The notes: a model not told the origin generated them from the letters alone. A DNA stretch of 7,157 nucleotides from an uncultured Alphaproteobacteria bacterium (GCA_937900435.1 CALCEG010000014.1:1-7157); one strand, 5' to 3'. Shown: positions 1 to 5,774, counted from the first letter of the stretch. Numbers and translations: made by a program.

Positions 1-69
1 AATATTTCGTGCAAGATTTACAAAAAATATCACCCATTTTACCATATGTTTTTTTATGCAAAAGTATGA

Positions 70-102
70 AAAAGAACCCGAACGTAACGTCCGGGCTCTT
101 TT
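70..102. terminator. Terminator-like hairpin, probably bidirectional
   Basis: The two arms pair as AAAAGAACCCG with CGGGCTCTTTT, with an A.C mismatch at 76/96, another at 81/91, three more pairs (82-84 with 88-90) and a TAA loop. The plus strand leaves the stem in TTTT and the minus strand in TTTTT, so either direction could terminate. No minus-strand gene is seen just to its right. The simplest reading is that it ends a plus-strand gene from left of the window. One plus frame is open from base 1 to a TGA at 67-69, directly before the hairpin, but the other two frames are also open there, so the upstream gene cannot be named. Confidence 0.6.
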
Positions 103-119
103 ATAAGAGGAAATAATCT

Positions 120-254
120 ATGAGCGAAGTTAGCCTAACAAGAATTGAGCACAACAAGCCTAAAAAGCTTCTTTTTTGCTCTTTATGCTTGGTATACGAT
201 TTGAATTTTAAAGAATCTCTAAATAAGCGATATTTTTTGGTCCAGATTAAGTAG
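120..254 (+). CDS. Weak candidate small ORF, 44 aa, unrecognised
   Basis: An ATG at 120 is preceded by AGAGG at 106-110 with 9-nt spacing and runs 44 codons to TAG at 252-254. The product begins MSEVSLTRIEHNKPKK and is basic, with two cysteines (positions 20 and 23) in a short hydrophobic stretch. It has no signal peptide that I can defend and no family I recognise. It starts only 17 nt after the terminator-like hairpin, and no good promoter is visible between the two. It is the only candidate plus-strand gene. It could be a small protein, the remnant of a decayed gene, or chance. The Shine-Dalgarno match is the sole positive evidence. Confidence 0.2.
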   Translation: MSEVSLTRIEHNKPKKLLFCSLCLVYDLNFKESLNKRYFLVQIK

Positions 255-262
255 CGAACAAT

Positions 263-291
263 AAATACTCCTGTATTTTGCTGGGGTATTT
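263..291. repeat. Imperfect hairpin after the small ORF
   Basis: AAATACTCC (263-271) pairs with GGGGTATTT (283-291) over nine base pairs including one G.T, with an 11-nt loop. It starts 8 nt after the stop of the 44-codon ORF. There is no clean T-run, so it is a poor intrinsic terminator. It overlaps the left copy of the direct repeat at 288-311. Confidence 0.35.
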
Positions 292-311
292 CTTCTAATT
301 CCCACCGCCCG
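288..311. repeat. Direct repeat, left copy
   Basis: The core TAATTCCCACCGCCCG (296-311) recurs at 401-416 with one substitution (C to T). Similarity extends left into ATTTCTT, with a 4-nt length difference between the copies. The two copies flank the REP-like palindrome, 105 nt apart. This suggests a composite repeat unit or a partly duplicated element. Confidence 0.5.
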
Positions 312-349
312 GCTCGTTATACTTGCCGCTCATCCACTAACATACCCGT

Positions 350-371
350 CATACCCGCGCAGGCGGGTATG
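350..371. repeat. REP-like perfect palindrome
   Basis: CATACCCGC (350-358) and GCGGGTATG (363-371) form a perfect nine-base-pair stem around a GCAG loop. The form GTCAT-CCCGC...GCGGG-ATG resembles the short extragenic palindromes found in many copies in proteobacterial genomes. A partial echo, CATACCCG at 341-348, lies immediately to the left. Only one full copy is in this window, so the repeated status rests on resemblance and not on a count. Confidence 0.55.
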
Positions 372-388
372 AAGTGCGCCGCAGGGAA

Positions 389-416
389 ATTTCTTTCCTT
401 TAATTCCCACTGCCCG
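389..416. repeat. Direct repeat, right copy
   Basis: This is the second copy of the repeat at 288-311. TAATTCCCACTGCCCG at 401-416 matches the first copy at 15 of 16 bases, and the preceding ATTTCTT is also shared. It runs straight into the small GC hairpin at 412-424. Confidence 0.5.
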
Positions 417-424
417 TATCGGGC
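412..424. repeat. Small GC-rich hairpin
   Basis: GCCCG and CGGGC form five perfect pairs around a TAT loop. It overlaps the end of the right direct-repeat copy and abuts the longer hairpin that begins at 425. The left direct-repeat copy has CGCCCGGCTCG at the equivalent place and does not form this stem. Confidence 0.4.
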
Positions 425-452
425 CCCACAAGAATTAGAAAATTTTTGTGGG
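425..452. repeat. 12-bp hairpin with AGAA tetraloop
   Basis: CCCACAAGAATT (425-436) pairs with AATTTTTGTGGG (441-452) over 12 base pairs, with one G.T at 432/445 and a four-base AGAA loop. Neither strand continues into a T-run after the stem, so it does not look like an intrinsic terminator. It lies directly beside the 412-424 hairpin and is probably part of the same repeat-rich element. Confidence 0.45.
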
Positions 453-503
453 TAATCTGAAGGGAACACCAATAATTCTGCACTCTTAAACCCCATCGCA
501 ATG

Positions 504-526
504 AAAAAATCCCCAAATGGGGATTT
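504..526 (-). terminator. Rho-independent terminator of the 49-aa lipoprotein gene
   Basis: Read on the minus strand, AAATCCCC and GGGGATTT form an eight-base-pair stem (519-526 with 507-514) with a 4-nt loop (515-518). It is followed by six T residues (509-504). The hairpin begins 4 nt after the TAA of the lipoprotein gene. This is a classical intrinsic terminator and makes that gene a closed unit. Confidence 0.85.
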
Positions 527-530
527 CTTA

Positions 531-680
531 TTAGCAACCGCCAGTCACATTACCAACGATTTTGGAAATAGAAATATCTTTGTGCAACAAGAAATGATAT
601 TCACAATTACCTGATTTATAAGAACCTGTGCATGCAGCCAATGTTAAAACAGCAAATAATGCCAGCATAATTTTTTTCAT
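531..680 (-). CDS. Small lipoprotein, 49 aa, unknown function
   Basis: An ATG at 680 and TAA at 531 encode 49 residues. The N-terminus MKKIMLALFAVLTLAAC is a standard lipoprotein signal: two lysines, a hydrophobic core, and the lipobox LAAC with Cys17 as the lipidated residue. The mature peptide is only about 33 residues. It contains Cys26 in GNCEYHFLLHKD and ends in a glycine pair and Cys49, so two cysteines besides the lipidated one could form a disulfide. AAGGAG lies 6 nt upstream of the start. The gene has its own promoter and terminator and is not part of the upstream operon. I recognise no family. The size recalls entericidin-type lipoproteins, but the mature sequence does not match them. 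The gene call is solid because signal, promoter, ribosome site and terminator all agree. The function is unknown. Confidence 0.82.
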   Translation of the reverse strand: MKKIMLALFAVLTLAACTGSYKSGNCEYHFLLHKDISISKIVGNVTGGC

Positions 681-712
681 AATATTCTCCTTTTTTACTC
701 TTATGCAGTTGT

Positions 713-741
713 ATTATATAAGAAAAAAATCATATATGCAA
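713..741 (-). promoter_or_regulatory. Sigma70-type promoter for the 49-aa lipoprotein gene
   Basis: On the minus strand TTGCAT (741-736) is followed by exactly 17 nt and then TATAAT (718-713), with an AT-rich spacer containing seven T residues in a row. Transcription would start near 706, giving a leader of about 25 nt that carries AAGGAG at 692-687. The -35 box begins 2 nt after the yraN stop codon, so the promoter just clears the upstream gene. Confidence 0.8.
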
Positions 742-743
742 TA

Positions 744-1094
744 CTATATGCAATTTTTCATCCAATGAATTCGTATACCACAAACAATAATCGCGTCAAA
801 GCGCGCAGCCCCATTCCAAGACTTTTTTGCGATATATGTTTCTGCGGCGCGGCGCAACCGTTGCATTTGTGGTCGTGTTATTGCGTCAAACCCAGATGTT
901 ATATTTTTTCTGCGCTTAACTTCGACAAAAATAATCAGATTTTTGCGTTTTGCGATAATATCGATTTCTGCACGATTTGTATTTCTTCCGGTTATATATC
1001 GCGATTTCAGTATCTTAAACCCATGCAACCGCAAATACAGACGCGCAATAAATTCCGCAAACAATCCTTTGGTATAAGATGATTTAAAACGCAT
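744..1094 (-). CDS. yraN: YraN/UPF0102 family endonuclease-like protein
   Basis: 116 residues, a usual length for the UPF0102 (YraN) family, which has a restriction-endonuclease-like fold. Its cellular role is not firmly known, and roles in recombination or DNA processing have been suggested for relatives. The family pattern is visible: KGLFAEFIARLYLRLHGFKI (residues 9-28, with Glu14), then AEIDIIA (42-48) and FVEVKRR (56-62). These supply the expected nuclease-like residues Glu43, Asp45, Glu58 and Lys60. RFDAIIV (98-104) matches the usual C-terminal strand. The family normally has GEID where this has AEID, and the C-terminus is short and ends MKNCI. The ATG at 1094 overlaps the upstream gene by 11 nt, with AAGG about 9 nt before it, so it is probably translated by coupling. 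It is the last gene of the putative secretion operon and may simply be a passenger. Confidence 0.85.
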   Translation of the reverse strand: MRFKSSYTKGLFAEFIARLYLRLHGFKILKSRYITGRNTNRAEIDIIAKRKNLIIFVEVKRRKNITSGFDAITRPQMQRLRRAAETYIAKKSWNGAARFDAIIVCGIRIHWMKNCI

Positions 1095-1866
1095 AAGGTT
1101 TTACCTTAAAGTTTTCACGCGCGCGCACGTCATTTTCTTGCTTATCTTTGGCCAATCGACCCATATCTTGCAAATCTAACACGCCATAATACGCTTTCAT
1201 TTTTGGGTCGTACGAATTTGTACTTGAAATCCAGGTGTCTTCGCCGCTGTTTGGCGCACCGTATTTATCCAGCACGCTTTGCCAAAAGTACAAAATTCTA
1301 TTTTCCCATTGTTGTTGGAATTTTTCGTGTGCGCCTTCGACTTTGTTAACGTCATTATTGTATATAACGCGCCAGACACGATTATCTGTTGCATTGCTGG
1401 TTAAATAAACAACAAGTGTTTCGCCAGTATTTTCGCGTTCCAAGTGAATTTCCGACACATACAACAATCCGCGATTTTTTGCCAAACTATTAATACATTT
1501 TTCCAGTTCTGTTGGTATAACCGTACCTTGCAGTCTGCACTCATAATCCAGATTGTATTTCCATTCCTTGTCCAGTGCATAAATAACGCTATTTTTTTTG
1601 CGCGGTGTGTACAATCCCTTGTTTTTAAAGAACAATTCATACACATCATCAAACGACATTCCCAACATAACCCCTGCGATATCAAAGCCGCCGACACTGG
1701 CAATTTCCGCGTCGCTATTTAATTCAACATCTTCGACAGTCAGGTCTACTTCGCCTTCTTCTGTAACGATTGCGAAATTATCAAAGTTAAAATCATCTTC
1801 TGCACGACAACTGCCACCAATTATATTGGTTGCCAGCAAGAAAGAAATTAACATTTTTTTTAACAT
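1084..1866 (-). CDS. Exported protein of unknown function, 260 aa
   Basis: The N-terminus MLKKMLISFLLATNIIGGSC RAEDD is a Sec signal peptide. Cleavage is most likely after Ala22, because the residues before Cys20 (IIGGS) make a poor lipobox. The mature protein opens with an acidic stretch (about 23-55, DFNFDNF...EEGEVDLTVEDVEL). A likely folded domain follows with GVMLGMSFDDVYELF (65-79), a pair of cysteines (Cys110 and Cys124) that could form a disulfide, a strand-rich part (137-170), and a C-terminal part with FWQSVLDKYGAPNSG (194-208). It has no transmembrane segment after the signal, so it should be periplasmic or secreted. I recognise no named family. GGAAG lies 8 nt before the ATG, and the gene starts 18 nt after the second virB8-like gene. 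Its position suggests an accessory or substrate of that system, but nothing in its own sequence shows this. Confidence 0.85.
   Translation of the reverse strand: MLKKMLISFLLATNIIGGSCRAEDDFNFDNFAIVTEEGEVDLTVEDVELNSDAEIASVGGFDIAGVMLGMSFDDVYELFFKNKGLYTPRKKNSVIYALDKEWKYNLDYECRLQGTVIPTELEKCINSLAKNRGLLYVSEIHLERENTGETLVVYLTSNATDNRVWRVIYNNDVNKVEGAHEKFQQQWENRILYFWQSVLDKYGAPNSGEDTWISSTNSYDPKMKAYYGVLDLQDMGRLAKDKQENDVRARENFKVKPYAF
1094..1108 (-). promoter_or_regulatory. Hairpin enclosing the yraN ribosome binding site
   Basis: On the minus strand TAAGGT (1108-1103), AAA and ACCTTA (1099-1094) form a perfect six-base-pair stem. It buries the AAGG Shine-Dalgarno sequence and the A of the yraN ATG. The whole element lies inside the last codons of the 260-aa gene, so ribosomes finishing that gene would open it. 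Translational coupling is an inference from this geometry. The inverted repeat itself is directly visible. Confidence 0.4.
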
Positions 1867-1884
1867 TTAAAACACTTCCATTTT

Positions 1885-2541
1885 TTATATTTCTGTTGCG
1901 ATATCCATAATACCGAATCTGAATGCGGCTGCTGGGTTATTACCGCTTTCCAGATATTTTTCAACTGGCTTTCCGCGAACTGTTTCCATCATATTTGGGT
2001 TAAAAGATATCTGCATAAACAGTACCCCACGCGTCAGTACAGGTTGCGTCATAAAATCATTTGGTTTTTCCCAGGTTTTCAATTCATATTCCACGCGCCA
2101 ATATGGTTTTGTTTTTGTGTTTGTTGGGGTTTCCTGGGCAGAAATCAATTTTACTGTACGCAATACGCCTTGGGCTGATAAATCTGATATCTCTGGCAAG
2201 ACATTGTTTTGCCACGCATAAAAAACATTTCGTGCTGACATTGGGTACATTGGCGAAGTCGATGGATTTTTACGCGTATCAACATTTTGTTCATTTGGTA
2301 TTACATAAAAATATTCAGTCAGAAACTTTTCCAGCAGCATATCGCGCAACATTAACGTATCGATATCAGAAATTTTTATAGGTTCTTCTATTCGTTTTAC
2401 ATATTCATCTTCTGGTTGGAAAAAGAACGTATCAACAGTTATTTTTTGTGTTGTGTCATAAATTGCGGCCGTCAAGAACACAATGCCAAACATCGACATA
2501 AACAATATAACACCTAAAAAGAATTTCATAATTTTTTTCAT
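1885..2541 (-). CDS. VirB8-like inner-membrane protein, second copy
   Basis: 218 residues: a short basic cytoplasmic tail, one membrane segment (about 6-28) and a periplasmic domain, the bitopic layout of VirB8, the inner-membrane scaffold of type IV secretion. The periplasmic part has a helical stretch (59-80, ...TLMLRDMLLEKFLTEYFYV), then strand-like stretches around YWRVEYELKTW (147-157) and GVLFMQISF (172-180). It ends with NPAAAFRFGIMDIATEI, where VirB8 proteins usually have an NPLGF-x-V-type ending. Identity to its upstream neighbour is low by eye; only the architecture and ending correspond. The stop of the neighbour and this ATG overlap as TGATG, and no clear ribosome site is seen, so translation is probably coupled. 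A DotI/IcmL-type or other NTF2-like membrane protein is the main alternative. A profile search would decide it. Confidence 0.6.
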   Translation of the reverse strand: MKKIMKFFLGVILFMSMFGIVFLTAAIYDTTQKITVDTFFFQPEDEYVKRIEEPIKISDIDTLMLRDMLLEKFLTEYFYVIPNEQNVDTRKNPSTSPMYPMSARNVFYAWQNNVLPEISDLSAQGVLRTVKLISAQETPTNTKTKPYWRVEYELKTWEKPNDFMTQPVLTRGVLFMQISFNPNMMETVRGKPVEKYLESGNNPAAAFRFGIMDIATEI

Positions 2542-3245
2542 CAGTTCATTTTATACGCATCGAATTTATCGACATAGTACCCCAATGTTTTTTGATATGC
2601 ACTCTTAGATTTTGCGATACGCGCATACCCTAATATTTCAACAGGCGTTTGTTCGTTTTGATATACTATTGCACGCACCTGCCAGTTTCCGCCATTTGTA
2701 TTAATATTCCCCAATGGTTTCAGTTGTACAGATTGCATATCTACGCGCCAAATATTACCTTCGTTGGCGATTGCCTGATATTTTGGTAAAACTTGTTCAG
2801 AAAAGTTCGAATAAAGTCCATTTCCTGTTAAACAAAATATTGCGCAATCTCCTTCGATATCTATACCTTTTTTTTCGGTTCCCAACCCACAGTCATTTGT
2901 CAAATTGCATTTTCGCCATCTGGCGTTATTTACGATATCCGAATTTGAAATCCAGAACCAGTATTGCACAAATCGTGTCAGCGCGGATTCTTGCATTAAT
3001 TGTGCCGCAGACAAATCAACAATTTTTTTATTGTCATCCCCGACAATATTCCATTGTCCAGTAATTTCATCGACAGAAACCAGAAACGGGTGCATTTTCA
3101 CAGACTGTTGCGCCCAAAACAACGCCGCCACAGTAAATCCAATCAGCAAAAAAATCAACATAACAAAAATTCCCATCATACGCGAAGAAACAATCTTGCG
3201 TCCTGCTGGGAATGTTGGTGTATCAAAATCTGCTGGGTAATTCAT
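2541..3245 (-). CDS. virB8: VirB8-like type IV secretion inner-membrane protein
   Basis: 234 residues with a cytoplasmic tail of about 22 residues, a membrane segment at about 23-45 and a periplasmic domain. Just after the membrane it reads KMHPFLVSVDEITGQWNIV (50-68), which closely follows the VirB8 pattern of a proline, a strand with V-x-V-D, then TG. RFVQYWFWISNSD (91-103) corresponds to the first periplasmic helix, and KTLGYYVDKFDAY near the end fits the NPLGF-x-V region, with the NP missing. VirB8 scaffolds the inner-membrane part of type IV secretion machines. Unusual for the family are four cysteines in a loop (113, 119, 134 and 138), which could make two disulfides in the periplasm. 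GGTG lies a few bases before the ATG. The gene sits 28 nt after the small lipoprotein and overlaps the next VirB8-like gene by 1 nt. Confidence 0.72.
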   Translation of the reverse strand: MNYPADFDTPTFPAGRKIVSSRMMGIFVMLIFLLIGFTVAALFWAQQSVKMHPFLVSVDEITGQWNIVGDDNKKIVDLSAAQLMQESALTRFVQYWFWISNSDIVNNARWRKCNLTNDCGLGTEKKGIDIEGDCAIFCLTGNGLYSNFSEQVLPKYQAIANEGNIWRVDMQSVQLKPLGNINTNGGNWQVRAIVYQNEQTPVEILGYARIAKSKSAYQKTLGYYVDKFDAYKMN

Positions 3246-3273
3246 ATATGCACCTTGTGTTTATATCACAGGC

Positions 3274-3420
3274 TTAACCTTGATAAACCATAATGCATGC
3301 ACAAGGACTAAGTTTTAGTTCATTTGCGTCATAACCCACACCGACTGGTTCGCGGTCATAAACCTGACCACAACCGGCCAAGCACAGCACAACCAAAGTG
3401 CCTAAAAATACTTTTTTCAT
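3274..3420 (-). CDS. Small VirB7-like lipoprotein, 48 aa
   Basis: 48 residues. MKKVFLGTLVVLCLAGC is a lipoprotein signal with lipobox LAGC and Cys17 as the lipidation site. The mature part is about 32 residues and ends LSPCACIMVYQG, giving two further cysteines (40 and 42). VirB7 of type IV secretion is a tiny outer-membrane lipoprotein that binds VirB9, in some species by a disulfide, and its gene often lies just before virB8, as here. Size, lipobox, extra cysteines and position support VirB7, but sequence similarity in so short a peptide is weak, so the name is an inference. A near-consensus promoter and AAAGGAAGGAG, 6 nt before the ATG, show it is the first gene of a new transcript. No partner virB9 is in the window. 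Confidence 0.7.
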   Translation of the reverse strand: MKKVFLGTLVVLCLAGCGQVYDREPVGVGYDANELKLSPCACIMVYQG

Positions 3421-3426
3421 GGCAAA

Positions 3427-3437
3427 CTCCTTCCTTT
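3427..3437 (-). promoter_or_regulatory. Strong ribosome binding site of the VirB7-like gene
   Basis: AAAGGAAGGAG ends 6 nt before the ATG at 3420. It contains two overlapping purine-rich matches to the anti-Shine-Dalgarno sequence and is stronger than those of the following genes. This fixes the start of the 48-aa lipoprotein. Confidence 0.75.
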
Positions 3438-3446
3438 ATTAATTGA

Positions 3447-3476
3447 ATTATAAAAAATTTATATACACATCGTCAA
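3447..3476 (-). promoter_or_regulatory. Sigma70-type promoter of the VirB7/VirB8-like operon
   Basis: On the minus strand TTGACG (3476-3471) is followed by 18 nt and TATAAT (3452-3447), matching the consensus at 11 of 12 positions. The predicted start near 3440 leaves a leader of about 20 nt ending in a strong ribosome site. The promoter lies wholly within the 58-nt gap after bamA, in which I see no terminator hairpin, so read-through from bamA is also possible. Confidence 0.8.
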
Positions 3477-3478
3477 GA

Positions 3479-5764
3479 CTAAAACTGTGTTTCGAACGAC
3501 AGCAAGAATCTTTGTTCGCGGTCATACGGCGTCATCTTTAATGGCCATCCCCACGAAAAGTTCATTGGTCCCATCGGTGTATTCCAGAAAATACCCACCC
3601 CAACAGATGTGCGCAAATTATCGTCAATATAGTTTGGCCTGGTTTGTGCTGTTGGTGGGTTTGGATAAATATCTTCACGCGCAGGCGGCTTGCCCAAGAT
3701 ACCATAATCAAAGAATATAAAACCCTTCATTTGATATTCATCTGGGATAAATATCGGAAAGTTTAATTGTGTTGAACCGTTTAGCTTCCACAATCCACCC
3801 AACGCGTATGTCTTGTGATACCAGTTTCGCGATCCAACACCTGCAACGTCAAATCCACGCAGACTTTCACCGCCCAAGAAATAACGATACACACGCGATA
3901 CATAATCACCATCTAATGGTTGCAACAGTCCAAAGTCCAAAGAAGAGCGCAACTGCCATCTGTCGTCCCAGAAATTAACCATACCGACAATATCCGCGCT
4001 GTATCGCATATATGTTTCTGTGCCACCAAATCCAGTATATGCCAACCCCAGATTTGCAACCACCCCAGTATGAGTATTCTGTGCAAAGTTCGTATCAAGA
4101 TTGTAATATCTGAAATTCGTACCAACAGTGTACAATGTCGCCTTTTGCCATCCGCCAGCGGTTTGTATATCATAATTTTGGTCAAATGCTGCGGTCAGAC
4201 GAACATTCTGGGTCCAGTGGTCTGTCAACCGCCAGCCCATACGACCAGCGATAGTTAAACTGTCGCGGTCATACCCAAAACTGCCCAACGAAGAATAGTC
4301 ATACATAGTATACGAAACATCAAACCCTGCTGATAATTGTCGCCCAAACAAATAAGGTTCTGTAAAACTAAACAATGCCTGTTTTTGATATTCCGCAATA
4401 GAACCGCGTATTTGCACAACCTGACCACGCCCCATAAAGTTGTTTTCAGTGATGCCCGCATCAACCATAAATCCATTTATGTTTGACCAACCAAATCCAC
4501 CAGACAATTCCCCTGTTGGTTGTTCTTCGACCTTGATATCCAGATTCATCATATTAGAATCAGCAACACGCGTTGGCACCATCTGCACATCTTTGAAATA
4601 TCGTGTTCGCATTAACTTTTGACGACCTTCTTCGATTGTTTGCAGCGAAAAAGGATCGCCCGAACGCATTGGTATTATCTGTTCGATAACCGTATCGAAT
4701 GTACGCACATTTCCCAAAATATTAATAGAATTCAAATAAATTCGATTTGTTTTTTGGATTTTAAACACCAAATCGATAGTCTTTTTATCGTCATTTTTCG
4801 TTGGTACTGGTTCGACGCTTATAAACGCGTACCCATAGTCTGCGACTTTACTGCGCAGGGCAGACATTGTTTCTTCGACCTTGTCAACATTATATACTTC
4901 ATCTGATTTTATTTTGAACACATCTTGCAATACATTTGTTGGCACATCATCAAACGGATTTTCAACAGTTAAGTTCCCGAATTTATATTGCTGCCCTTCA
5001 TCAACCGTAAATATGACAGAATAATATTGCCTGTCAGGTGTAAAAGTTCCATTGATATTTTTTACTGCAAAATCGACATACCCGTTTCGCAGATAGAACT
5101 GGCGCAACATTTGACCGTCATATTGTATTCTGTCTTCGTCAAAAGTATCGAATTGCGTCATAAAACGCCACCACGCGTGTTCACGCGACAATATTTCCCC
5201 ACGCAACGTTTTGTCGTTAAACACTTTATTCCCGTCAAAGTCAATATCTGTAATCCACGTTGGATGCCCTTCGGTGATTTCATATACAACATTCACGCGA
5301 TTATCAGGCAGTTCGATTTTCTTTGGCTCTATCTTTGTTCCAAAGAAACCTTGGCGTTGATAGATTGTCAACATACGTTGTACATCCGCCCCGATGGTTG
5401 CCGCGTTATAAGAGGTACGTTCTTTGGTTTTTATTTCTTTTTTTAAATCATCTGTTGAAACTTCATCATTTCCTTCGACTGTTACCATATTAACGATGGG
5501 TGCTTCGACAACGTTAATTTTCAAAGTGTTGCCATTCATCTGGACGTTAATCTTTGAAAAGTATCCACTTTCCTGCAATTTTTTTGCGATTTCATTTGTT
5601 GTGGTTTCGTTGACATTATCGCCTTTTTTTACCCCTGACAGAATACGCACAGATTCCGCATCCATACGTTGATTACCAGATACAGTAATCCCAGAAACAG
5701 TCGCAGAAAGTGCGGTTTCAACAATGCAGTACGACAAAATTACAGCCAGTGATATCTTCTTCAT
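3479..5764 (-). CDS. bamA: BamA, outer-membrane protein assembly factor
   Basis: 761 residues, the usual BamA length. BamA is the outer-membrane core of the BAM complex, which inserts beta-barrel proteins. A signal peptide (1-21, ending ETALSA) is followed by five POTRA domains at roughly 22-88, 89-166, 168-258, 259-339 and 340-416, each with the V-x-G-N or related opening. A 16-strand barrel then runs to the end. Family marks include the GGESLRGF loop (631-638, with LRGF in place of the common VRGF), LRTSVGVGIFWNTPMGPMNF (717-736), WGWPL (738-742) and a C-terminal phenylalanine (FLLSFETQF), the barrel-recognition signal. The start is 10 nt after the rseP stop, with only a weak GGA upstream, so translation is probably coupled. 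Downstream there is no skp or lpxD; a type IV secretion-like operon follows. Confidence 0.97.
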   Translation of the reverse strand: MKKISLAVILSYCIVETALSATVSGITVSGNQRMDAESVRILSGVKKGDNVNETTTNEIAKKLQESGYFSKINVQMNGNTLKINVVEAPIVNMVTVEGNDEVSTDDLKKEIKTKERTSYNAATIGADVQRMLTIYQRQGFFGTKIEPKKIELPDNRVNVVYEITEGHPTWITDIDFDGNKVFNDKTLRGEILSREHAWWRFMTQFDTFDEDRIQYDGQMLRQFYLRNGYVDFAVKNINGTFTPDRQYYSVIFTVDEGQQYKFGNLTVENPFDDVPTNVLQDVFKIKSDEVYNVDKVEETMSALRSKVADYGYAFISVEPVPTKNDDKKTIDLVFKIQKTNRIYLNSINILGNVRTFDTVIEQIIPMRSGDPFSLQTIEEGRQKLMRTRYFKDVQMVPTRVADSNMMNLDIKVEEQPTGELSGGFGWSNINGFMVDAGITENNFMGRGQVVQIRGSIAEYQKQALFSFTEPYLFGRQLSAGFDVSYTMYDYSSLGSFGYDRDSLTIAGRMGWRLTDHWTQNVRLTAAFDQNYDIQTAGGWQKATLYTVGTNFRYYNLDTNFAQNTHTGVVANLGLAYTGFGGTETYMRYSADIVGMVNFWDDRWQLRSSLDFGLLQPLDGDYVSRVYRYFLGGESLRGFDVAGVGSRNWYHKTYALGGLWKLNGSTQLNFPIFIPDEYQMKGFIFFDYGILGKPPAREDIYPNPPTAQTRPNYIDDNLRTSVGVGIFWNTPMGPMNFSWGWPLKMTPYDREQRFLLSFETQF

Positions 5765-5774
5765 TTTTTATCCA

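Larger units (their letters stand above)
103..503. other. Gene-poor, hairpin-rich convergent intergenic region
   Basis: About 400 bases with no convincing gene. It lies between a probable plus-strand terminator on the left and a minus-strand terminator on the right. It holds one weak 44-codon ORF, an imperfect direct repeat, a REP-like palindrome and three other hairpins, each listed separately. The 300-425 part is visibly richer in G+C than its surroundings, as expected for inserted palindromic repeats. No tRNA or rRNA was recognised. Confidence 0.6.

Noticed and set aside
1..69. C-terminal end of a plus-strand gene
   Set aside because: One frame is open and ends just before the terminator hairpin, but all three plus frames are open here and only about 22 codons are available, so no gene can be claimed.
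288..452. CRISPR array
   Set aside because: There are only two imperfect repeat copies, 105 nt apart with non-spacer-like sequence between them, and no cas genes.
425..452. Intrinsic terminator at the 12-bp hairpin
   Set aside because: The stem is strong, but neither strand continues into a T-run.
765..1082. 105-codon plus-strand ORF opposite yraN
   Set aside because: The opposite frame has the YraN motifs; this one is cysteine-rich, shows no motif and is a shadow.
1084..1866. Lipoprotein assignment for the 260-aa protein at Cys20
   Set aside because: The residues before the cysteine (GGS) do not make a good lipobox because position -3 is glycine. Ordinary signal-peptide cleavage after Ala22 fits better.
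4988..5446. 152-codon plus-strand ORF antisense to bamA
   Set aside because: It lies entirely within the POTRA-coding part of bamA, has no ribosome site or recognisable motif, and is a by-product of that gene's codon pattern.
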